This document shows positions 33,774 through 41,872 of a stretch of 50,918 nucleotides of DNA, piece by piece. The stretch covers positions 1-50,918 of the forward strand of contig JACSRN010000186.1 in assembly GCA_014879735.1 (NCBI GenBank). The letters run 5' to 3'. Position 1 is the stretch's first letter, and each line of letters starts with the position of its first letter. Position numbers and translations under genes: made by a program. The stretch is from Paracoccaceae bacterium. GTDB taxonomy: Bacteria > Pseudomonadota > Alphaproteobacteria > Rhodobacterales > Rhodobacteraceae. The notes beneath the pieces are model-generated. The model was not told the origin of the DNA. It saw only the letters and a program-made list of their open reading frames with translations, and made no database searches.

Positions 33774-36185
33774 TCAGCCGCGGAACGCCCGGCCCTTCGG
33801 GTCGTAGGGCGAGGGCGGGATGACGGTCGCCGCCACTTCCTGGCCGACGATATGGGTGCTGAGCCGGGTGCCCGGCGCGGCGACGGCGCGGTCCACCATC
33901 GCCATGGCAAGGCTCTTGCCCAGGGTGTGGCCATAGCCGCCGGAGGTGACGAAGCCGACGAGGGCGCCATCCTGCCAGACGGGTTCGAAACCGGCCGCAT
34001 CGGCATCGGTCGCGGCGACCTCCAGCGTCACGATGACCCGGGCCGGCGGGGCGTAGCGTTCCGTCTCTGCCGCGGCGCGGCCGATGAAATCGCCCTTGTC
34101 CCAGGCGATGAAGCGGTTCATCCCGGTTTCGCCCGGCGTGTAGCCTTGGGTGAATTCCCGTGACCAGATGCCGAAGCTCTTTTCCAGCCGCAGCGACAGC
34201 ACCGCGTTGAAGCCGATCTCGCGCATGCCAAAGCCGGCGCCTGCCTCCAGCAGCAGCCTGCGCAGCGCGGCATGTTCCAAGGCCCCGCAATTGATCTCGT
34301 AGCCGAGTTCCCCCGTCACCGACATGCGCGCGACCTTCGCGCGGATCAGGCCGAGGTCGAGGGTCGTGCATCCCATGAAGGGCAGGGCGGCATTGGACAG
34401 GTCCTGATGCGTCAGCTTCTGCAGGATCGCGCGCGCATTCGGGCCGACCACGGCAAAGCCGCCGGTGGCATCCGAGATGTCACGCAATGTGGCACCGTCG
34501 AGGGCGTGATCCTCGAACCAGCGCATGTGCCATTGCCGCAGGTAATAGGACCCCATGATCCAGAAGGTGCCATCGCCCCAGTTCAGGATCGTCAGGTCGC
34601 CCTTCAGCCTGCCGTTTTCGCCCAGCATCGGCGCAAGGCCGGCTCGGCCGGGTTGCGGCAGCCGGCAGGCGAAGGTGCGGTCCAGCCATTCGGCGGCCTT
34701 CGGGCCGCTGACCTCATAGCGCGAGAAGGCGGTGATATCGAGCAGCCCGGCGCTTTCCCGCGCGGCGCGGCATTCCGCCCCGATCAGCCCGAAGGCGTTG
34801 GAACGTTTCAGCGAGGGGTTCTCGACAAAATCCTCGGGCGCGAAATAGAGCGGCTGTTCCAGCCCCCAGCCCGCGCCCCAGCGGCAGCCCGCCGCCGTCA
34901 TCCCCTCATAGGCGCCCGGCGCCTTCAGCACCCGGCCTGCGGGAAGCTGTTCGTTCGGATAGCTCATCACGAAGCGGCGCGAATAGAACTGGCCGGTGGT
35001 CTGGCGGATATATTCGCGGTTGGAGGCAAAGTCGCCGTAGCGCGCGATGTCCATGCCGAAGATGTCGGCCTCCGGCTCGCCTTCGATCATCCATTCGGCC
35101 AGCGACTTGCCGACGCCGCCGCCCTGCAGGAAGCCTGCCATCACCCCGCAGGCCACCCAGTAATTGCGCAGGCCGCGGACCGGGCCGACCAGCGGGTTGC
35201 CGTCGGGCGAGAAGGTGAATGCGCCGTTCACCCAACGCTTGATCCCGGTGGTGTTCAGGCAGGGAAAGCGGCGGAAGCCCAGTGAAAGTTCGTTCTCGAT
35301 GCGGCCGAGGTCCTCCTGGATCAGCTCGATCCCGAAGTCCCAGGGCGCGCCCTCCATATGCCAGTGCTTGAAGTCGCGTTCGTAGATCCCCAGCAGCAGG
35401 CCCTTCTGTTCCTGCCGCGTGTAGGTAAAGCCCTCAAGGTCGACGATGAGCGGGATCTCCCCCTGCATCTCGACCAGTTCGGGGATCGCTTCGGTGACGA
35501 GGTAGTGGTGTTCCATCGGCGAGACCGGCAGGTCGATCCCGGCCATCCGGCCAACCTGCTTGGCCCAGAGGCCGCCCGCATTCACCACATGTTCGGCGAT
35601 GATCCTGCCCTTGTCGGTGATCACCTCCCAGCAGCCATCGGGGCGGGGCCGCAGATCCTCGACCCTGGTGTGTTCCAGGATGTCGGCGCCGCGGTTCCTG
35701 GCGGCGCGGGCATAGGCATGGACCACGGCCGAGGGGTCGATATGGCCCTCGCGGTCGCTCCACATGCCGCCGATGATGCCCTCGGTCGAGATGATCGGGC
35801 AGCGGCGCTTGATCTCCTCGGGGCCGATGAGTTCGACATCGTTGATGCCCAGCGACTGGAAGGTGCGGTAGGACGATTGCAGCCATTCCCAGCGGCTGGG
35901 CGCGGAGGCGATCGAGATGCCGCCGGTCATGTGCATCCCGATGTTGATGCCGGATTCCCGGCCCACCTCGGTCAGCAGGTCGATGGTATAGGCCTGCAGC
36001 GCCGCGATGTTGGGGTCGGCGTTCAGGGCATGAAAGCCGCCCGCCGCGTGCCAGCTCGATCCGGCGGTCAGCACCTCGCGTTCCAGCACGGCGATATCGG
36101 TCCAGCCGAATTTCGCCAGATGATAGGCAACCGAGGCACCGACGACGCCGCCGCCGATGATCGCGACGCGGTAGTGATTCTTCAT
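33774..36185 (-). CDS. Second FAD-dependent oxidoreductase/GcvT fusion (dimethylglycine/sarcosine dehydrogenase type)
   Basis: An 803-residue fusion with the same plan as the 29405 enzyme. IIGGGVVGAS (9-18) binds FAD, and His46 in TAGSSWHAAGG occupies the covalent-FAD position. The DAO domain contains GHIDPSAVVHAYARAARNRGA and FTFSPDGNPLVGPVRGLRNYWVACGVMAGF. The C-terminal GcvT part has YEVSGPKAAEWLD, GELGYEINCGA, KGDFIGRAAAE and TSGGYGHTLGKSLAMAMV. Sequence between motifs differs widely, so this is a paralogue with another methylated-amine substrate, not a recent copy. The start at 36185 has a GGGGGAAGCC site; an in-frame ATG lies at 36218. A TetR-type operator is just upstream, suggesting induction together with the divergent binding protein. 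Confidence 0.9.
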   Translation of the reverse strand: MKNHYRVAIIGGGVVGASVAYHLAKFGWTDIAVLEREVLTAGSSWHAAGGFHALNADPNIAALQAYTIDLLTEVGRESGINIGMHMTGGISIASAPSRWEWLQSSYRTFQSLGINDVELIGPEEIKRRCPIISTEGIIGGMWSDREGHIDPSAVVHAYARAARNRGADILEHTRVEDLRPRPDGCWEVITDKGRIIAEHVVNAGGLWAKQVGRMAGIDLPVSPMEHHYLVTEAIPELVEMQGEIPLIVDLEGFTYTRQEQKGLLLGIYERDFKHWHMEGAPWDFGIELIQEDLGRIENELSLGFRRFPCLNTTGIKRWVNGAFTFSPDGNPLVGPVRGLRNYWVACGVMAGFLQGGGVGKSLAEWMIEGEPEADIFGMDIARYGDFASNREYIRQTTGQFYSRRFVMSYPNEQLPAGRVLKAPGAYEGMTAAGCRWGAGWGLEQPLYFAPEDFVENPSLKRSNAFGLIGAECRAARESAGLLDITAFSRYEVSGPKAAEWLDRTFACRLPQPGRAGLAPMLGENGRLKGDLTILNWGDGTFWIMGSYYLRQWHMRWFEDHALDGATLRDISDATGGFAVVGPNARAILQKLTHQDLSNAALPFMGCTTLDLGLIRAKVARMSVTGELGYEINCGALEHAALRRLLLEAGAGFGMREIGFNAVLSLRLEKSFGIWSREFTQGYTPGETGMNRFIAWDKGDFIGRAAAETERYAPPARVIVTLEVAATDADAAGFEPVWQDGALVGFVTSGGYGHTLGKSLAMAMVDRAVAAPGTRLSTHIVGQEVAATVIPPSPYDPKGRAFRG

Positions 36186-36218
36186 GGCTTCCCCCTTTTT
36201 TCCGTCAGGCTGGCACAC

Positions 36219-36236
36219 CGATACATATGTGTCTAG
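36219..36236 (-). promoter_or_regulatory. TetR-type operator copy 1 (CTAGACACATATGTATCG)
   Basis: Read on the minus strand it matches copy 3 at 15 of 18 positions. It lies 34 bp before the FAD/GcvT start codon, where it could repress that gene. Confidence 0.65.
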
Positions 36237-36252
36237 TTGGTGCGGGATTTAA

Positions 36253-36270
36253 CTAGACATATGTGTCAAG
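36253..36270 (+). promoter_or_regulatory. TetR-type operator copy 2 (CTAGACATATGTGTCAAG) with promoter
   Basis: Core GACA-TATG-TGTC with CT and AG at the ends. The TAGACA (36254-36259) can serve as a -35, with TAGGTT (36277-36282) as a weak -10 after 17 nt, for the binding-protein gene at 36307. Together with copy 1 it forms a larger inverted arrangement around CTAGTT...AACTAG. Confidence 0.7.
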
Positions 36271-36306
36271 CTCTCCTAGGTTTTTCCCACAAACAGGGAG
36301 GGCGCG

Positions 36307-37971
36307 ATGAAATCAGTTGAAACACCTCTTTCCGGGAAAGCCTTGCACCCCGCGGCCGCGGCCTATGCCCGCGAGGTCGGGGCCGGCACCATGTCCCGCC
36401 GCGAGTTCCTGACGCGGGCCACGGCGCTTGGCGTGGCGATCCCCTCGGCCTATGGCCTGATCGGCCTCGCCGCGCCGGCACATGCCCAGGAGGCGCCGCC
36501 GGTTTCTGGCGGCACCTTGCGCATGAACATGGAGATGCGGGCGTTGAAGGATCCCCGCATCTGGGATTGGAACGAGATGGCCAATGTCTGCGGCGGCTGG
36601 CTTGAATATCTGGTGGAATATCAGCGCGACGGGTCGTTGCGGCCGATGCTGCTGGAAAGCTGGGAGGCCAATGCCGATGCAACGCAATGGACGCTGCGGG
36701 TGCGTCCGGGCGTGAAATGGAACAACGGCGAGGATTTCACGGCCGAGGATGTTGCCTATAACATCCGCCGCTGGTGCGACGGCGCGCTTGAGGGCAACTC
36801 GATGTCGACCCGCTTTGATGCGCTGCGCGACGTCGAGGGGACGAACCAGGCGCGCGAGGACGCCATCGTCGTGGTCGATCCGCTGACGGTGCAGCTCAAC
36901 CTCACGGTCCCCGATATCGCAACCGTCGTGAACATGGCCGACTATCCCGCGGTCATGGTGCATCCCAGCTATGACGGCGGCGACCTCATCGCCAATCCGA
37001 TCGGGACCGGGCCGTATCTTCCGGAATTCTTTGCGGTTGGCGACAAGGCCATCCTGGTGCGCAACGCCGACCATGTCTGGTGGGGAACCGAGGTTCTTGG
37101 CGGGCCCTATCTCGACCGGATCGAATATGTCGACTACGGAACCGATCCTGCCGCCGTAATGGCCGCGGCGGGATCGGGAGAGATCGACGCGACATGGCAT
37201 ACCACCGGCGATTTCATCGCCGTCTACGAAGACCTCGGCTGGACGACCACGGACGTGATCACCGCAGGGACAATGGTGGTGCGCTTCAACCAGACCGCGG
37301 CGCCCTATGACAACCGCGATGTCCGCAAGGCCCTTCAGCGGGCGGTCGACAACAATGTGCTTCTCACGCTTGGCTACAATGGGCTGGGCCGGGTGGCCGA
37401 GAACCATCATGCCTGCCCGATTCACCCGGAATACGCGCCCGGCGTGAATGAGGCGCCCGATCCTGCCGGGGCCAAGGCGGCCCTTGATGCGGCCGGGCAT
37501 GGCGACACCGAATTCGAGCTGATCTCCGTCGATGTGGAATGGCAGTCCACCACCTGCGACGCGGTTGCGGCGCAGATGCGCGATGCCGGGATCAAGGTCA
37601 GGCGCACCGTGATCCCAAGCTCCACCTTCTGGAACGACTGGACGAAATACCCGTTTTCGGCCACGGAGTGGAATATGCGCCCGCTGGGCGTCCAGATCTA
37701 CAATCTGGCCTACAAGTCCGGCGTTGCATGGAATGAATCGGGTTTCTCCAACGCCGAATTCGATACATTGCTGGCAGAAGCCAATGCGATTTCCGACGTC
37801 GATGCCCGCCGCGAGGTCATGGCAAAGCTGGAGCGGATCATGCTGGACGAGGGGGTGGTGATCCAGCCCTACTGGCGGTCACTTTTCCGCAGCGCGCGAC
37901 CCGGCGTCCACAATGTGGAACCGCATCCGACGCATCTGCATCAGCACTACCGCTGGTGGATCGAGGCCTGA
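36307..37971 (+). CDS. ABC transporter substrate-binding protein, family 5, Tat-exported, orphan
   Basis: A 554-residue solute-binding protein of the peptide/opine/nickel class. The N-terminus has a twin-arginine motif SRREFLT (30-36) followed by a hydrophobic stretch ending AHAQE, so it is probably exported folded. The body shows LESWEANADATQWTLRVRPGVKWNNGEDFTAEDVAYN and IGTGPYLPEFF. It has no DppB/C/D/F genes beside it. The context of demethylating oxidoreductases and a DddP-like protein suggests a quaternary ammonium or sulfonium ligand, which is inference. The ATG has GGGAGG upstream. The operator at 36253 indicates TetR control. Confidence 0.88.
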   Translation: MKSVETPLSGKALHPAAAAYAREVGAGTMSRREFLTRATALGVAIPSAYGLIGLAAPAHAQEAPPVSGGTLRMNMEMRALKDPRIWDWNEMANVCGGWLEYLVEYQRDGSLRPMLLESWEANADATQWTLRVRPGVKWNNGEDFTAEDVAYNIRRWCDGALEGNSMSTRFDALRDVEGTNQAREDAIVVVDPLTVQLNLTVPDIATVVNMADYPAVMVHPSYDGGDLIANPIGTGPYLPEFFAVGDKAILVRNADHVWWGTEVLGGPYLDRIEYVDYGTDPAAVMAAAGSGEIDATWHTTGDFIAVYEDLGWTTTDVITAGTMVVRFNQTAAPYDNRDVRKALQRAVDNNVLLTLGYNGLGRVAENHHACPIHPEYAPGVNEAPDPAGAKAALDAAGHGDTEFELISVDVEWQSTTCDAVAAQMRDAGIKVRRTVIPSSTFWNDWTKYPFSATEWNMRPLGVQIYNLAYKSGVAWNESGFSNAEFDTLLAEANAISDVDARREVMAKLERIMLDEGVVIQPYWRSLFRSARPGVHNVEPHPTHLHQHYRWWIEA

Positions 37972-38194
37972 CGCCGCCGGTCCTGCAGCAGCGGAGGTTG
38001 GCGCCGCGGGGTGCCGCCTCTGCTGTTCGCGATGCGCTGGAGGGGCTGTTGCTGCGGCGGCTGACCCATCGGGCGTGCCGGGCCCCCAGCCTGCCTGCCG
38101 GGGGCCGGGCCTGCACTGCGCCGTTTCGCCCGGTTCGACTTCCGGCGCTCCGGCCGTCCGGCCCTGTGGGCCGCGGCAAGAACGGATTGCGCAG

Positions 38195-38881
38195 ATGGCG
38201 CATTTGATATCATCTGCGGCCATGGATACCGCAACCAAACCAAGGACGCCGCCGCTGACCGGGAATGTCAAGGTCACTCGTGACGACTGGTTTGGACTCG
38301 CGCTCAGGACCTTCAAGTCGGATGGCGTGGAGCATGTCCGGGTTCTGAGCCTGAGCCAGAAGCTTGGCGTGTCCCGCGGCAGCTTCTATTGGTATTTCGA
38401 AAGCCGGCAGGCGTTGCTGGACATGCTGCTGGACCACTGGCGCGACACCAACACCCGCTATGTGCTGGAGGGCGCGCGCCGGCCAGCGCCGACGATCACC
38501 CGCGGCGTCCTGAATATCTTCGAAGCCTGGATCGACGACGATCTTTTCGATCCCGAACTCGACTTTGCGGTTCGGGCATGGGCGCGCAGATCGGCGCCGG
38601 TGCATCGCGCGGTGGAAGAGGCCGACATGGCCCGGGTGGACGCCATTCGCGATCTGTTTCTTGCCCATGGATATGAGGCAGAGGATGCCTTCGCCCGGGC
38701 GCGCGTGCTCTATTTCATGCAGATCGGCTATTATGTGCTGGAACTGCACGAGCCGCGCGAGCAGCGGCTGAGCTACGTGCGCGCCTATCTGCGCAGCTTC
38801 ACCGGGAGCGAAGCGTCAGACGAGGAAATCGAAAGCTTTGCCGCATTGGTGCGGGACCGCAAACGGCCCGGGAAACCGTAG
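38195..38881 (+). CDS. TetR-family transcriptional regulator
   Basis: A 228-residue repressor. The helix-turn-helix is in GVEHVRVLSLSQKLGVSRGSFYWYFESRQALLDMLLDHW, the typical TetR N-terminal layout, followed by an all-helical ligand domain (FAVRAWARRSAPVHRAVEEAD, YFMQIGYYVLE). Another in-frame ATG lies at 38222. It sits 223 nt behind the binding-protein gene and before the dddP-like gene. The palindrome CTAGACAyATGTGTC occurs three times in promoters around it, making it the obvious candidate binder. Its ligand is probably the onium compound or a product of it. Confidence 0.9.
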   Translation: MAHLISSAAMDTATKPRTPPLTGNVKVTRDDWFGLALRTFKSDGVEHVRVLSLSQKLGVSRGSFYWYFESRQALLDMLLDHWRDTNTRYVLEGARRPAPTITRGVLNIFEAWIDDDLFDPELDFAVRAWARRSAPVHRAVEEADMARVDAIRDLFLAHGYEAEDAFARARVLYFMQIGYYVLELHEPREQRLSYVRAYLRSFTGSEASDEEIESFAALVRDRKRPGKP

Positions 38882-39277
38882 CGGATCGCTGCGGCGGGGC
38901 CGGGGCGGGGCCGTCGGGCCCCTGTCGCCGGCCGTCCCGGGCATCCCCGCCGTCAGGGCGGCGCGCGCCCGGATCCCGGTTTCGCCCCGGCGGGTGGCAT
39001 GCATCGGCACCACGCCCGGTGTTGCCACGCGGCACATCCGCGGTTCAGCGCCTGAGGCCGCCTGGTCTGCCAGATCGGTTGGCGCGGCAGCCTCCGGCAA
39101 CGGGTCCAGGGCGCGCGCAGGGCATGACCCTGGGCGGCACCGCGGCCAAGCCGGGGGCGAAACGCCGGGGGCAACGGCCGCTGCAGCGGAGGGGCGCCGG
39201 GATGGCAGCATCGTCTGTCCCGCCCGACAGGCTGATCCGTTTCACCGGCCGCCGGAATGGCCGGGCCCCAGCCATTA
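38882..39277. other. Intergenic region between tetR and the dddP-like gene
   Basis: About 400 bp with no credible gene on either strand. It holds only GC-rich sequence and a short CTGTC-n6-GACAG inverted repeat near 39219, then the operator at 39278. Confidence 0.6.
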
Positions 39278-39295
39278 CTAGACACATGTGTCTTG
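39278..39295 (+). promoter_or_regulatory. TetR-type operator copy 3 (CTAGACACATGTGTCTTG) with promoter
   Basis: The best copy: AGACACATGTGTCT is a perfect 14-bp palindrome. TAGACA (39279-39284) can serve as the -35, with TAGCGT (39302-39307) as -10 after 17 nt, the same layout as copy 2. It sits 62 bp before the dddP-like start codon. Confidence 0.75.
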
Positions 39296-39357
39296 TTCGG
39301 GTAGCGTCACGAAAGGTTGCCCTGTGCCACGATCGGGCCAATCTCGGAGAAACGCGA

Positions 39358-40632
39358 ATGCAGCAGGCCGCAGATACCGCCGCAAGTCTGGCGCAGGTCT
39401 TCAAGGACGACCGGAAACGCACCTATCTGAACCCCGAAGGCGCGGATCGCCCGTTACGCAGCCCGCTTGGGCCGGAGGTTCTGGACCGTGCGCGCCGCTA
39501 CCGCATCGCGCGGCTGCGCGAGAAACTGCGCGAACACGATTGTGGCGCGATCCTGCTCTACGATCCGGTGAACATCCGCTACGCCTTCGACAGTTCCAAC
39601 CAGGGCGTCTGGACCTCGCACAATGCGTCGCGCTACGCCCTGGTGGTGTCGGAAGGCCCGGGGATCATGTGGGAATTCTCGGGTTGCGAGCATCTGAACC
39701 ATGGCCTGCCCGCGGTGGACGAGATTCGCCCGGCACGAAACTGGACCTATGTCTTCACCGGCGAACACGTTCAGGATCGCGCCGCGCTCTGGGCCGATGA
39801 AATCGTGGATATCCTGCGCGCGCAGGCGCCGAACCTGCGCCTTGCGGTCGACAAGCTTGAACCGCTGGGCACCTTTGCGCTGCAGGCGCGTGGCGTCGAG
39901 ATCGTGGAGGGGCAGGAACTGACCGAGCGCGCCCGCGCGATCAAGAGCGCCGACGAAATCGCATTGATGCGCTGGACCATCCGCGTCTGCGAGGCCGGAA
40001 TGGCGCGGATGTACGAGATTTCGGAACCCGGGCGGATGGAACGCGAAATCTGGGCCGAATTGCACTATGAGAATGCCCGTTCGGGCGGGGAATGGCTGGA
40101 GACCAAGATATTCTCGGCCGGGCCGCGCACGAATCCGTGGTTTCAGGAATGCTCGGACTACATTGTCCAGCGCGGCGACATGATCTCGTTCGATACCGAC
40201 ATGATCGGCCCCTATGGCTATTGCGCCGACCTGTCGCGGTCCTGGACCTGCGGCCATGTGCGGATGACCCCGCAGCAGCGCGGCATCTATGCGGCCGCGC
40301 TCGACCAGATCGGGCATAATCTTGCGCTCATCCGACCGGGGCTGAGCTTTGTCGAGTTCAATGACAAGGCCTGGCGCATTCCCGAGAAATACCGACCCTA
40401 CAGATATCCGGTCTGCATCCATGGCGTCGGCATGGCCGACGAATGGCCGATCGTGCTGCTGCATCCCGACTTCCATCTCAACCATGGCGGCAGTTTCGAA
40501 GCCGGGATGGTGGTCTGCGTGGAAAGCCTGATCGCCGAGGAGGGGTCGGAAAGCATCAAGCTCGAGACGCAGGTGCTGATCACCCAGACCGGCGCGGAAC
40601 GGCTGGACAGCTTCCCCTGGGAGCCGGTCTAG
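39358..40632 (+). CDS. DddP-like M24-fold protein (candidate DMSP lyase)
   Basis: A 424-residue protein of the creatinase/prolidase (M24) fold. It matches the DddP pattern: LLYDPVNIRYAFDSSNQGVW, GGEWLETKIFSAGPRTNPWFQEC, SFDTDMIGPYGYCADLSRSW, IHGVGMADEWP and SIKLETQVLIT. Candidate metal ligands are Asp279, Asp281, Asp291, His355, Glu389 and Glu403, and Asp361 follows His355 by six residues, the spacing of the catalytic Asp377 after His371 in Roseobacter DddP (numbers from memory). DddP cleaves DMSP to dimethyl sulfide and acrylate. The protein may instead hydrolyse another betaine or peptide substrate. Start chosen by GGAGA before 39358; longer frames upstream lack support. The operator at 39278 implies TetR control. 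Confidence 0.72.
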   Translation: MQQAADTAASLAQVFKDDRKRTYLNPEGADRPLRSPLGPEVLDRARRYRIARLREKLREHDCGAILLYDPVNIRYAFDSSNQGVWTSHNASRYALVVSEGPGIMWEFSGCEHLNHGLPAVDEIRPARNWTYVFTGEHVQDRAALWADEIVDILRAQAPNLRLAVDKLEPLGTFALQARGVEIVEGQELTERARAIKSADEIALMRWTIRVCEAGMARMYEISEPGRMEREIWAELHYENARSGGEWLETKIFSAGPRTNPWFQECSDYIVQRGDMISFDTDMIGPYGYCADLSRSWTCGHVRMTPQQRGIYAAALDQIGHNLALIRPGLSFVEFNDKAWRIPEKYRPYRYPVCIHGVGMADEWPIVLLHPDFHLNHGGSFEAGMVVCVESLIAEEGSESIKLETQVLITQTGAERLDSFPWEPV

Positions 40633-40647
40633 ACCATCCGCCCGCAC

Positions 40648-40702
40648 CCCCGACCGGGCAGGGCCGGATTGCCCGGATGCCGGACGGCAAATGCGGTCGG
40701 GG
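40648..40702 (+). terminator. Structured hairpin behind the dddP-like gene
   Basis: An 8-bp outer stem CCCCGACC / GGTCGGGG encloses a smaller imperfect stem (TTGCC...GGCAA). It begins 15 nt after the stop codon. No U-tract. Confidence 0.5.
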
Positions 40703-40852
40703 CCGGAAATGGTCCACCCGACCGAACCTGCCGGATCGGAAAGGGATTGCCCCTTGCGGGCGGCGGCCATGGGCAAGGCGGGGCGGCACCCCCGGGGTAA
40801 GAAACCGTTGACATCCGACCGTCCGGCGAAGCGACTTCTCCGCAAGGAATCC

Positions 40853-40885
40853 ATGAGCCCAGGTTATGCCTTCGATTCGCGCTGA
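40853..40885 (+). CDS. Possible 10-codon leader ORF overlapping the lysR start
   Basis: ATG after AAGGAATCC, encoding MSPGYAFDSR and a stop. It overlaps the lysR ATG (40866) out of frame, and the best ribosome-binding site serves this ORF. It might be a translational-coupling leader or chance. Confidence 0.25.
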   Translation: MSPGYAFDSR

Positions 40886-41771
40886 CGTTGGCCCGCTGGC
40901 CACACTTTTTGCCTTCGAGGCGGCGGGTCGGCTGGGCAGTTTCACCCGTGCGGCCGACGAGCTTGGCGTGACCCAGGCTGCGGTCAGCAAACAGGTGGCA
41001 GCGCTGGAACAGCGTCTGGGGCGCAAGCTCTTTGTCCGGCGGGCGCGGCATATCGAGTTGACGCCCGCCGGCGGCGAGCTTTTTGCGACAACATCCGCCG
41101 CCCTGGCCTCGGTCGCGCGGGCGATGCGGGAGATTCAGGCCCTTGACCATGCCCCCCTGACCATCGCCCTGTCGATCGCGATGTCGCAGTTCTGGCTGAT
41201 GCCCATCCTGCCGGAATTCACCGACCGGCACCCGGACATCAGGCTGCGCATCCTTTCGCAGGACGACCTGTCAAACCTGTCCGGGGCCGATATCGTCATC
41301 AGCTTCCAGACCGATCCGGGACCGGACGACATCCGCCTCTTCGGAGGCGAGATCGTCGCGATGGCCTCGCCCGGCTTTCTGCGGGCGCACAGGATCGCGA
41401 CGGCGGCGGATCTGCTGACCACACCCAGGATTCAATACGACACCCCGAACCGGAGCTGGATTTCCTGGGCGGAATGGGCATCCCATGCCCGGCTGGATCC
41501 GCCCCGTCCTTCGTCGCATGCATTGTCGGTCAGCCGATACCAGGATGCGCTGCTTGCCGCGATCCGGGATCAGGGCGCGGTGCTGGCCTGGAGCTTTGAC
41601 GGCGAGATCCCGTTTCCGAACGGCGAACTCGTCCTCGTGCCGGGTCCCCGGATTCCGGCGCCGGGGGCATTCTTCCTGTCCGTTGCCGATCCGTCGCGCC
41701 CGGGCGTCCGCGAGGTGGTCGGCTGGCTTCGCGACAGGGCGGGGAGGAAGGACGCCAGGTCGCGGATTTGA
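40866..41771 (+). CDS. LysR-family transcriptional regulator
   Basis: A 301-residue LTTR with an N-terminal helix-turn-helix LFAFEAAGRLGSFTRAADELGVTQAAVSKQVAALE (14-48) and a GcvA-type effector domain (LTIALSIAMSQFWLMPILPEFTDRHPDIRLRI). It differs from the LTTR at 28367. It follows the dddP-like gene on the same strand after about 230 nt and is convergent with the lpd gene. Its target may be the dddP-like unit or a gene elsewhere, since no divergent partner is adjacent. TTGACA occurs at 40808-40813, but no good -10 follows. Confidence 0.9.
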   Translation: MPSIRADVGPLATLFAFEAAGRLGSFTRAADELGVTQAAVSKQVAALEQRLGRKLFVRRARHIELTPAGGELFATTSAALASVARAMREIQALDHAPLTIALSIAMSQFWLMPILPEFTDRHPDIRLRILSQDDLSNLSGADIVISFQTDPGPDDIRLFGGEIVAMASPGFLRAHRIATAADLLTTPRIQYDTPNRSWISWAEWASHARLDPPRPSSHALSVSRYQDALLAAIRDQGAVLAWSFDGEIPFPNGELVLVPGPRIPAPGAFFLSVADPSRPGVREVVGWLRDRAGRKDARSRI

Positions 41772-41872
41772 CGCGTGCCAGATGGCGCGCGCGCCCGGCC
41801 TAGCGCCGGTATGGGGCCAAGGTGCCCCCGGGGCGATGCGAGGGTCAGCTATCGACGCGGGCCTCGCTGGCC

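Noticed and set aside
29405-36185. DmdA (DMSP demethylase)
   Set aside because: Both candidates are FAD-GcvT fusions of about 800 residues. DmdA is a shorter GcvT-only protein.
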